In this document: positions 1 through 5,952 of the stretch, in pieces | Layout: the number at the start of each line of letters is the position of its first letter | How positions within the stretch are numbered: the first letter of the stretch is position 1 | From: Gemmatimonadota bacterium | Lineage (GTDB): Bacteria > Gemmatimonadota > Gemmatimonadetes > Longimicrobiales > Gaopeijiaceae | DNA length: 5,952 nucleotides | Assembly: GCA_016209995.1 (NCBI GenBank) | Contig: JACQVC010000161.1 | Coordinates: 1 to 5,952, forward strand | Direction: 5' to 3' | Position numbers and translations under genes: made by a program | The notes under the pieces: generated by a model | The model's input: only the letters and a program-made list of their open reading frames with translations | What the model was told of the DNA's origin: nothing | Databases searched by the model: none

Positions 1-188
1 CACAGCACGGCGCCCTCGACCACGGCGCCGACGGTCTTCCAGTTGAGCCGGAAGTGCGCCGCCACCGACGTCCAGTCCAGGACCCGGGCCAGCTCGGCGA
101 CGGCCCGGGCCAGGGCGTGGGTGACGCGCTGCCACGGACCGGCCCAGGGCACGTGCTCCACGCGCAGCCCACAGCGCTGGCGCTTGTC
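1..188 (-). pseudogene. ISL3-family transposase fragment (zinc-ribbon end and helix-turn-helix)
   Basis: Reading leftward from 188, 62 codons run open to the window edge and match the early part of ISL3-family (IS204/IS1001/IS1096/IS1165) transposases. The visible pieces are RCGLRVEHVPWA, the last Cys of the N-terminal zinc ribbon followed by the highly typical 'E.VPWA', then QRVTHALARAVAELARVLDW, and a helix-turn-helix-like segment SVAAHFRLNWKTVGAVVEGAV. The frame meets an in-frame TGA at 189-191 directly upstream of the first aligned residue, so the start and most of the zinc ribbon are missing. The DDE catalytic part would lie beyond position 1 and cannot be seen. It is therefore either a 5'-truncated element or an element cut by a rearrangement whose breakpoint is near 188. 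Transposase family assignment rests on motif memory, not on a search. Confidence 0.68.
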
Positions 189-373
189 TCACATCCTCAA
201 ACTCAAGTCCTACCGAGAGTTGGCCTGCCGCCTGGAGAAGGCGCGCGAGGAGTGAAGACGGAGCACCCGGCTCCTCGGTTCCGGCTCGGACGCCACTCCG
301 AGACGATGAGGTCTTGTCGTCGGGTTCCTTGTCGTAGACAGGTCAGCTGCCTGCTCTCCGCCTCGCGCACCAC
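189..373. other. Gene-poor junction between transposase fragment and membrane protein gene
   Basis: No credible gene is seen here. On the plus strand, a short open stretch ending at TGA 253-255 reads HILKLKSYRELACRLEKARE (190-249), followed by a final Glu codon. It has a coding look and could be a remnant of another protein, possibly another transposase, but is too short to assign. The rest contains only weak structures: a 5-bp hairpin (260-264 with 270-274) and a near-direct repeat of CCGGCTC at 268-287. No T-run that would make a rho-independent terminator for the leftward block is visible, and no obvious insertion-sequence terminal inverted repeat was found by eye. Confidence 0.4.
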
Positions 374-2179
374 TCAGTCGATCGACGCGTCGCTCGGGCG
401 GTCGGCCATCCGAAAGACGGCGAAACGCGCGTTCTCGTAGACCCTGGGAAGCATGACACCGGTCGGCTTCGACACGATCGCGTAGGTGGCCCCGAAGGCA
501 CGGCCGAGGGCGGCGAGGCCGTGCCCGTCCAGCCCCTGGTAGTGCGGCCCCAGCGCTGTGAAGTACTGTTCGGACAGAGGGCCCGGGCCGCCATACGCTC
601 GCAACCGCCGTATTTCCTCGGACGCCATCTCGGGCGCGTACACCGAACGTCCGATGTCGCAGATGCTCATGATGGCCGCGCGGTCGGAGAAGGTCTCGAA
701 CCCGCACAGCCGGGGCGGCGTGAGGAACGTCGCCGTCCTCGGCGTCGCGGCGCGCGCCCACTGCTGAACGTCCTTCCAGGCCGCCAGCAGCGCCACGTCA
801 CTGCTGGGGCGCACGAGCGATGGCCTGGCTTCCACGAAGACATGCACGGTAGTGACGGCCACGATGACGGCGGCGGCGATCGCGGCCAGGCTCCGCGCGC
901 CGCCGTGCGCGCCGTCCTTCCCGCGTGTCGCGTAGCGCATGGACAGGCCGCCGGCAAGGACGAAGGTCAGGAGCACGCTGACCGTGAGCTCCATCCACAC
1001 CATGGCCGAGGCCAGGAGGACAGCGAGGGCGACGGCCTGGCGCGATGGGCTGCTCAGCCATCGCCGCACGAGGTCGCAGAGGTACAGCGCGAGCACGACC
1101 TCCAGGTAGTTCGAGGCCCGGAACAGCGTCAACCTCGTGACGACACCAATCGGCACGATCTCAGTGAAGATGAAGGCGACACCACAGAGGAGCCCACTCA
1201 CGCTCAAGAGCGTCACCACCGTCCGCTCGCGCCGCCGTCGCGCCGGATCGTCAGGGAGACGGGCGAGGCTCGACGCCCGCGCTCGAAGCCCGGCCGTCAC
1301 GAAGAGCGCGGCGTTGAGCCACGTCAGCCACCCCCACGACCGCGGGAACAGGTGCCACGCCTTTCGCGCCCGCATCAGCTCCCACCAGGCGTCTGTATCG
1401 ATGCCGTTCCTCATCAAAGGGGGACCAGTCGCGACAAGATAGACGAGGGCGGGCGTCGCGGCCGCCAGGAACACGCCGCCCACGGCGAGGAGGTCACTCC
1501 GCCGCGGGACGCCCTCGCGCACGAGCCAGCCGGCGACCAACAAGGCGCCACTGATGGAGGCGTGACTGGGGTGTACGGAGAGGAGGACACCGACCACGGC
1601 TGCCGCTGCGACATACCGATCGGACAGGACGAGCACGACCACAGAGAGGCCGAGCAGCAAGCCGACGTGGTGCCACTCGGCGTAGTTGCCGATGTCCCAC
1701 TCGAAGGAGAGGCCGCGGGAGCCCATGCCCCCGCCCACCGTCAGCACGACGGCCACGAGAGCAGTCCGCGGCTCCCGCAACAGCGTCCAGGCCAGGCTCC
1801 AGATCACCACCGCCCCGAACACGTTGATCAGGAAGAGGCGAGTGTACTCGACGGTCACGGCGTCGAGGTGAAGATGCCGGGACATGTGTGCGATCGTCCA
1901 CGAGGCGGGTGAGAGCAGCGCGAGCACGGAGCCCCGCACGAATTCGCCGGCGAGCAGCTCGGGCTGGGAGATGAACTTCAGCTGCAGGACGAACTCGGTG
2001 ATCCCGCCGGCCAGCGCGAGGTCATACCTCGTCACCCGGAGGAGGAAGAAGACCACCCCCACGCCCAGGGAGATCCAGAAACCGCGTGCGCCAGTGAGGG
2101 CGGCAGGCGCGCAAGGTTCGACGGGGCCCACGGGCACGTCGCCGTTGGGCGCGGGCGCGTCCGGCGTCACGCGACTCAC
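374..2179 (-). CDS. Polytopic membrane protein, GT-C-like, with C-terminal soluble domain
   Basis: Protein of 601 residues with about 10-12 predicted membrane helices (for example about 32-49, 113-133, 138-150, 171-204, 208-221, 229-250, 284-299, 321-345, 357-371, 382-411 and 430-448), separated by Arg-rich loops such as DDPARRRRER (310-319). The last 150 residues are soluble and probably extracytoplasmic. They contain WARAATPRTATFLTPP (474-489) and an FSDRAAI segment, a pattern found in the C-terminal domains of GT-C-type or O-antigen-related membrane proteins ('TP..A.FLTPP...F...S.R'). An EFVLQLKFISQPELLAGEF loop follows the first helix. This suggests an integral membrane glycosyltransferase or related envelope protein using a lipid-linked sugar, which would suit the adjacent glycosyltransferase; the exact family was not recognised. 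Start GTG at 2179 is uncertain: a second GTG lies 3 codons later, no Shine-Dalgarno is visible, and the upstream frame is closed by the TAG at 2210-2212. It is the last gene of the block; no clear terminator follows. Confidence 0.88.
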   Translation of the reverse strand: MSRVTPDAPAPNGDVPVGPVEPCAPAALTGARGFWISLGVGVVFFLLRVTRYDLALAGGITEFVLQLKFISQPELLAGEFVRGSVLALLSPASWTIAHMSRHLHLDAVTVEYTRLFLINVFGAVVIWSLAWTLLREPRTALVAVVLTVGGGMGSRGLSFEWDIGNYAEWHHVGLLLGLSVVVLVLSDRYVAAAAVVGVLLSVHPSHASISGALLVAGWLVREGVPRRSDLLAVGGVFLAAATPALVYLVATGPPLMRNGIDTDAWWELMRARKAWHLFPRSWGWLTWLNAALFVTAGLRARASSLARLPDDPARRRRERTVVTLLSVSGLLCGVAFIFTEIVPIGVVTRLTLFRASNYLEVVLALYLCDLVRRWLSSPSRQAVALAVLLASAMVWMELTVSVLLTFVLAGGLSMRYATRGKDGAHGGARSLAAIAAAVIVAVTTVHVFVEARPSLVRPSSDVALLAAWKDVQQWARAATPRTATFLTPPRLCGFETFSDRAAIMSICDIGRSVYAPEMASEEIRRLRAYGGPGPLSEQYFTALGPHYQGLDGHGLAALGRAFGATYAIVSKPTGVMLPRVYENARFAVFRMADRPSDASID

Positions 2180-2209
2180 GGGGTTATTGATCGCGGCGTA
2201 AGTGGAGCC

Positions 2210-2452
2210 CTACCATCGCATGGCCTCCGCGATCTGCCCACTGTCGGTTCCCGGGTCGACGTGCAGCAGGACATCGGGCCGGGGAATGCGAAGTTCGGCA
2301 CAGAAGCCGTGGAACCTCGCTGAGCTGCAATGTTGCCCCGTGGGAACCAGACGTGGCGTGACGCCTGGGCGTGCGAGCACCCCGGCGAGGGGAGCCGGCT
2401 TGACGAAGTTCGGTCGAGCGCCGGCCACGAGATCGATCCGGCGATCACTCAT
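2210..2452 (-). pseudogene. wecB: UDP-N-acetylglucosamine 2-epimerase (WecB/MnaA family), N-terminal remnant
   Basis: This 80-codon frame matches only the first part of non-hydrolysing UDP-GlcNAc 2-epimerases, which make UDP-ManNAc for surface polysaccharides and normally have about 360-380 residues. Visible family signatures are DLVAGARPNFVKPAPLAGVL (residues 7-26; the GxRPxxxKxAP motif), PTGQH (37-41), the spacing to CAELRIPRPD (51-60) and the GQIAEAM helix (72-78). The reading then stops at a TAG right after MRW, and no later part of the enzyme (the second half of the Rossmann domain, the UDP-binding site, the catalytic acids) is present before the next gene starts 30 bp on. The fragment cannot be an active epimerase. 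Cys 42 stands where relatives generally have Tyr. The ATG at 2452 overlaps the glycosyltransferase end by 8 bp, as expected of an originally coupled operon gene. The cause may be a genuine deletion or an assembly join. A functional short peptide is unlikely. Confidence 0.75.
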
Positions 2453-3458
2453 GGGGACGCTGGAGGCGTGCCCGCCTCAGGTCCATCTGCAGTCGTGACA
2501 GTTCACGCTGGATGACCGAGTTTTGACCGGCGAGGATGCCCACGGCGAGGACGAGGAAGGCGAACAATCCGAGGAAGAAGCCGACGATGGCCAGGAAGAT
2601 GGCCACGCGGTCGGTGAGGAGGCTGTACACGGCCCCACCCATGAAGCCGCCGCCCCCCACCGCCAGAAGCGCGCTGGCCACGAAGAGGTAACGGAACGGC
2701 GCCACGCCGGCGGCCAGTGTCAGGTGCGTCACGATGGTGTGGAGGATGGGCGTGGAGGATCGCCGTCGCGCACCCCGCGCGAGCTTGTGCGCGTCCCACC
2801 GGAGGACCGCAGGGATCTCGTGCACGCGGTAGCCAAGCGCGAGGGCCTTGCTCAGGATCTCGACGTGGATTTCCTTGCCGTCCGAGGACAACGGCAACGC
2901 CTGGATCACCCCCCGCCGGTACCCGCGGGTCATGCCTGTGTGCATGGTGAGCGGGCTGCCCGCGGCGATACGAATCATCCGGTTGCCGATCGCGCTCAGC
3001 CGCGCGCGCGCGGCCGGTACGCCGACATAGCCCCCCCCGGAGAGGTGCGGCGAGGCCACCACGATGTCCGCGTCGGGCCGGGATCGCAACGCCTCGGTGA
3101 GGCGATGAACGATGTCGTCGCCCCAGGACAGATCGATCTCGGTCGTGATGACGAGGTCGCCGCGCGCTTCCTCGATGCCCGCGCGCAGGGCATAGCCTCG
3201 ACCGCGGTTCGCGGCATAGGTCACCACGCGCAGCGCCGCGTGCCTCCGGGCGAGGTCCTGGGCGATGGCCAGCGAGCGATCCGTGGACCCATCGTCGACG
3301 ATGATCACCTCGCAGGGGTCGGGGAGGGTGTCCACGCGCTCGAGGAGACGCGTCACCGAATCGGCCAGGATGGCTTCCTCGTTGTAGAAGGGGCAGACCA
3401 CGCTGATCGCGGGCGGCGAGGGGTTGCCGGACCTGCCGCGGCTGGATGACGTCCTCAC
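2445..3458 (-). CDS. Family 2 glycosyltransferase with C-terminal membrane helices (polyprenyl-phosphate sugar synthase-like)
   Basis: GT-A fold transferase of 337 residues. It likely moves a sugar from a nucleotide donor to a polyprenyl phosphate or another lipid at the cytoplasmic membrane face. Visible motifs are ISVVCPFYNEE (18-28), VIIVDDGSTD (51-60), NRGRGYALRAGIEEARGD (84-101), and the late acceptor-loop pattern DGKEIHVEILSKALALGYRV (193-212) followed by HEIP. Where dolichol-phosphate mannose synthase relatives usually have DxD, this protein reads TEIDLSWGDD (106-115), so the first acidic residue is Glu. Two membrane helices lie at about 257-281 and 285-310, followed by a basic amphipathic tail. 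The start is GTG at 3458, chosen because no other start precedes the first beta strand and it sits 3 bp after the upstream stop. No convincing Shine-Dalgarno is seen. The stop overlaps the start of the epimerase fragment by 8 bp. Donor and acceptor cannot be read from sequence. Confidence 0.95.
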   Translation of the reverse strand: MRTSSSRGRSGNPSPPAISVVCPFYNEEAILADSVTRLLERVDTLPDPCEVIIVDDGSTDRSLAIAQDLARRHAALRVVTYAANRGRGYALRAGIEEARGDLVITTEIDLSWGDDIVHRLTEALRSRPDADIVVASPHLSGGGYVGVPAARARLSAIGNRMIRIAAGSPLTMHTGMTRGYRRGVIQALPLSSDGKEIHVEILSKALALGYRVHEIPAVLRWDAHKLARGARRRSSTPILHTIVTHLTLAAGVAPFRYLFVASALLAVGGGGFMGGAVYSLLTDRVAIFLAIVGFFLGLFAFLVLAVGILAGQNSVIQRELSRLQMDLRRARLQRPHE

Positions 3459-3461
3459 GCG

Positions 3462-5072
3462 CTACCAGCGATACCCACGCCCTCGATACTCGGTCTTGCG
3501 CTCCGGGAAACGCATCAGCGGGAAGTGAGCGAAGATGCGCTGAAGCGCCGTGCCCGTCGGATCGAGGACCAGGTAGACCAGGCCAGCCCGCAGGTAGCGG
3601 AGCGACCGCCCGACTGGGATGTGGGCGAAATTGAGCAGCCACTTCCACAGGACGCGCGGGCGCAGATAGAAGCGTCGGTAGGCGTGACGGACGGCGGCTT
3701 CCAGCTCGTCGCGCGTGCGGCCGTTGGGAACCCAGATCTTGCTGAAGTTCGGCAGCAAGTGGTTGACGTGCTTGTCGTCGGCATCGATGAAGTAGCCGGT
3801 GCTCATGCAGTCCTGCCACATCTCGGTTCCAGGATACGGTTCCGTGACGCCGAAGATGGCGTAGTCGAGCTTGCTCCGGATGGCGAAGTCGACGGTCTTC
3901 CGCGTCTGTGCCGGCGACTCCCCGGGCAGGCCCAGCATGAAGGTGCCCACGGCGACGATCCCCGCGCGGCGCGTCGCCTCGATGCCGCGGAGATTGTCCT
4001 CCACCGTGAGCTTCTTCTTGATGGCGTTCAGGAGATCCTGATCGCCGGACTCCGGCCCGAACGAGATTTGGTAGCACCCCGCCTCCTTCATCAGGGCGAG
4101 GAGATCGGGATCGACGAGATCGGTGCGCGTGTAGCACATCCACTGGTAGGGGCGGCCGCGCGCGATGAGCAGGTCGCAGAGGCGGACCACCCGCTTGCGA
4201 TTGATGGTGAAGATGTCGTCGTAGAACTGGAAGCTGTCGAACCCGTAGGTGCGGTGGAGGAAATCCAGATCCTCGAGGACGCGCTCTTCGCTGTGGAATC
4301 GATGTGTCCGGCCGAACGTCAGCTTCGCCTCGCAAAAGGTGCACTCATACGGACAGCCGCGCGAGGTCACGATGTTCGCCACGCGCCGGCCCCGGATATA
4401 CACGGGCGGGTAATAGAGGCCCATCCGGTACAGATCCAGGGCCGGGAGGGGAATGCTGTCCATGTCCTGGATCAGGGGCTGCCGCGGATTGTGCACGAGA
4501 GGCCCGTCTCCGCCGCGCCAGCACACGCCTGCGATCTCCGGGTAGGCGGCGGGATCGTCACTGTACGCGGCAAGCCGGCAAAAGGAGATCTCGGATTCGC
4601 TGATGAGCACAAAGTCCACGTCGGTGGCGTTGTCGAGTTCGTGCGGGAAGATCGTGGCCTGTGGTCCGCCGATCACGGTCCGCGTGCGCGGAGCGATGCT
4701 CTTCACGAGCTGGCAGAGGGTGAGACACCTGTCCACGTTGTTGATGAAGGCCGCCGTGGCGACGAGGTCAGGCTGGAGCCGGCGGATGTCGGCAGCGACC
4801 GCGTCGAAGCCCAGGCGCTCGACCTCATAGTCGCGCACGTGGACAACGTGACCCGCGCGCCGGGCTGCCGCGGCCACGTAGGCCATGCCGAGCCAGGGCA
4901 GCTCGGCCCCCGCCGCGGACAGCTTGCCGAAGTTCATGGCCAGCGATCCAGGGGGGACCACGAAGAGAATCGTCTTGGGCCGTCCGTCTCGAAACGCCGT
5001 GGCGTCGAAGCGGACTCTCTGCCGGAAATCGAAGGCGGACGGGAGCTCGGCGGGCGCGTGCGCCGCAGTCAT
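3462..5072 (-). CDS. B12-binding domain radical SAM protein
   Basis: Complete 536-residue radical SAM enzyme, a usual length for the B12-binding class. Residues 33-170 look like the cobalamin-binding Rossmann-type domain: TILFVVPPGS at 34-43, LPWLGMAYVAAAARRAGH, PDLVATAAF and VIGGPQATIFP at 133-143. No DxHxxG motif for lower-axial histidine binding is visible. The radical SAM core begins at VTSRGCPYECTFC, with cluster cysteines 240, 244 and 247, followed by FYDDIF (283-288), FGPESG (338-343) and GLPGES (381-386). A C-terminal extension (about 460-536) includes RRFYLRPRVLWKW and a hydrophobic patch, so peripheral membrane contact is possible. The ATG at 5072 overlaps the upstream stop; the only nearby ribosome site is G-rich rather than a clear Shine-Dalgarno, so coupling probably drives initiation. 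The next gene starts 3 bp after the TAG. Family members methylate, cyclise or couple unactivated carbons in lipids, pigments and natural products. The neighbours point to a lipid-linked sugar or membrane lipid substrate, but this is inference. Confidence 0.95.
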   Translation of the reverse strand: MTAAHAPAELPSAFDFRQRVRFDATAFRDGRPKTILFVVPPGSLAMNFGKLSAAGAELPWLGMAYVAAAARRAGHVVHVRDYEVERLGFDAVAADIRRLQPDLVATAAFINNVDRCLTLCQLVKSIAPRTRTVIGGPQATIFPHELDNATDVDFVLISESEISFCRLAAYSDDPAAYPEIAGVCWRGGDGPLVHNPRQPLIQDMDSIPLPALDLYRMGLYYPPVYIRGRRVANIVTSRGCPYECTFCEAKLTFGRTHRFHSEERVLEDLDFLHRTYGFDSFQFYDDIFTINRKRVVRLCDLLIARGRPYQWMCYTRTDLVDPDLLALMKEAGCYQISFGPESGDQDLLNAIKKKLTVEDNLRGIEATRRAGIVAVGTFMLGLPGESPAQTRKTVDFAIRSKLDYAIFGVTEPYPGTEMWQDCMSTGYFIDADDKHVNHLLPNFSKIWVPNGRTRDELEAAVRHAYRRFYLRPRVLWKWLLNFAHIPVGRSLRYLRAGLVYLVLDPTGTALQRIFAHFPLMRFPERKTEYRGRGYRW

Positions 5073-5952
5073 CGCCGCTGCCCCGCCCCCACGGGGCCAG
5101 AGCCCATGGTCTCGAGCAGTCGACCGGACACGAGCAGGGGAAGCACCGACTGCCGGAAGAGGGAGACCCCCATTCTGGTCTTGCGCCGGAGCTCCCCGAG
5201 GGACCCCAGGCGCAGGAGCTCGCGGCCGATGAAGCGCGGACGGAAGTAGAACCGGCGGATGGCGAGATCACGCAGCTCGAAGAGCTCGGCCTTGGACAGG
5301 TGGTCCTCGATGAGCTGGGGCACCGAGAAGTCCGGCACGGGGTGCATGGCGAAGGCGCGCCAGTAATCGGTCGTGATGACGCTCTCGCGCAAAGCCGTCT
5401 CATACATCTCCGTGCCCGCGTAGGGAACGCAGATGTTGAACTCGGCGTAATCGGTATCCAGCTCCAGCGCGAAGTCAATCGTGCGGAGCACGTCGTCGCG
5501 CGTCTCCCCGGGCAGCCCGATCATGAAGTAGGTCAGCGTGGTGAACCCGGCCGCCTTCACCAAGCGCACGGCTTCGCGCACCTGCTCCGTGGTAATACGC
5601 TTCTTGATCGTCTTGAGCGTCTTGTCCAGCCCGGACTCGACGCCGAGGTGGATGCGCGCGCACCCGGCTCGTCGGAGCAGCTCGAGGTTCTCGGCCCGGA
5701 CCCCGGTCACGCGGTCGCGGATGGCCCACGAGATCGGCGTCCCGTGGGCGATCAGCGAGTGGCAGATGGCCGACACCCGCTGGGCCGACCACGTGAACGT
5801 GTCGTCATAGACCTCCACCTCGGTGATTCCGAGCCGCTCGATCTCCCGGAACTCCTCCACCACGTCGTCCGCGCTTCGCTGCAGCGTCTTCTGGAAGTTG
5901 AGCTTGCAGAAGGTGCACCGATATGGGCAGCCGCGGCTCGTGATCATGGTGG
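5069..5952 (-). CDS. B12-binding-type radical SAM protein, C-terminal part (5' end outside window)
   Basis: Radical SAM enzyme that would use a [4Fe-4S] cluster to cleave S-adenosylmethionine; substrate unknown. The visible part opens with TSRGCPYRCTFC, holding the cluster motif CxxxCxxC (Cys 7, 11 and 14 counted from the Met at 5947). It then has YDDTF (47-51), LGVESG (101-106) and the GLPGE loop (144-148), all typical of the BchE-like/B12-binding radical SAM group. The Met at 5947 is not the real start: the frame stays open to the window edge, and in this family SRGCPY is preceded by roughly 200 residues that usually form a cobalamin-binding domain. That domain is therefore inferred, not seen. 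The C-terminus carries a RRFYFRPRFI segment shared with the next gene's product. The TGA stop overlaps the next ATG (ATGA, 4 bp), suggesting translational coupling. Family is certain; function is open. Confidence 0.93.
   Translation of the reverse strand, partial: TMITSRGCPYRCTFCKLNFQKTLQRSADDVVEEFREIERLGITEVEVYDDTFTWSAQRVSAICHSLIAHGTPISWAIRDRVTGVRAENLELLRRAGCARIHLGVESGLDKTLKTIKKRITTEQVREAVRLVKAAGFTTLTYFMIGLPGETRDDVLRTIDFALELDTDYAEFNICVPYAGTEMYETALRESVITTDYWRAFAMHPVPDFSVPQLIEDHLSKAELFELRDLAIRRFYFRPRFIGRELLRLGSLGELRRKTRMGVSLFRQSVLPLLVSGRLLETMGSGPVGAGQRR

Noticed and set aside
43..255. Plus-strand 70-codon frame at the left edge as a gene
   Set aside because: Its first two thirds are the reverse of the ISL3 transposase reading; only the last 20 or so codons look coding and cannot be assigned.
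259..275. Possible terminator hairpin after the leftward block
   Set aside because: Stem is only 5 bp, lies about 100 bp past the last stop codon, and has no following T-run on the minus strand.
302..337. Short repeats of TTGTCGT around 315-335
   Set aside because: Two copies of 7 bp in GC-rich sequence with no matching copies elsewhere; likely chance.
521..1912. Plus-strand open frame of 463 codons opposite the membrane protein gene
   Set aside because: Composition is dominated by Arg, His, Gln, Glu and Asp with no hydrophobic core or recognisable motif; it is what the reverse of a hydrophobic GC-rich gene looks like. The opposite strand encodes a coherent membrane protein.
2503..4344. Minus-strand open frame of 613 codons in another frame
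   Set aside because: It spans the glycosyltransferase and part of the radical SAM gene, both of which carry clear family motifs in their own frames; its sequence is Arg/Pro/His-rich without a fold.
3525..5249. Plus-strand open frame of 574 codons opposite the two radical SAM genes
   Set aside because: It crosses the boundary of two clearly recognised genes and has no domain signature; the open frame is a by-product of high GC.

Overview
This is a GC-rich bacterial window (about two-thirds G+C by eye, with long open frames on both strands). It is dominated by one leftward (minus-strand) gene block. No rRNA, tRNA, CRISPR array or clear promoter is visible, so the organism cannot be named. The protein style and GTG starts fit a GC-rich environmental lineage of the Rokubacteria/Methylomirabilota or deltaproteobacterial kind, but that is only an impression.

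Layout from right (upstream) to left (downstream), all on the minus strand: (1) the C-terminal part of a radical SAM enzyme of the B12-binding type, whose 5' end lies outside the window (5069-5952); (2) a complete paralogue with an N-terminal cobalamin-binding-type domain and a radical SAM core (3462-5072), overlapping the first by 4 bp; (3) a family 2 glycosyltransferase with two C-terminal membrane helices, resembling polyprenyl-phosphate sugar synthases (2445-3458); (4) an 80-codon fragment that matches only the N-terminus of UDP-GlcNAc 2-epimerases of the WecB/MnaA family (2210-2452); (5) a 601-residue polytopic membrane protein with a C-terminal soluble domain, resembling GT-C-type integral membrane glycosyltransferases (374-2179). 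The left edge (1-188) holds part of an ISL3-family transposase that breaks off at an in-frame stop, and 189-373 is a gene-poor junction.

The four genes in block 2445-5952 plus the epimerase fragment are joined by overlaps or a 3-bp gap and lack good Shine-Dalgarno sequences, so they are probably one translationally coupled transcript. The theme is cell-surface carbohydrate or lipid synthesis: a sugar-nucleotide epimerase (now truncated), a lipid-linked sugar transferase, a membrane GT-C-like protein and two radical SAM enzymes that could modify a lipid carrier, lipid or sugar. The substrate is unknown. The most interesting points are the paired B12/radical SAM paralogues next to lipid-sugar genes, and the abrupt end of the epimerase, which leaves its fragment in the same reading frame as the downstream membrane protein with a single TAG between them.
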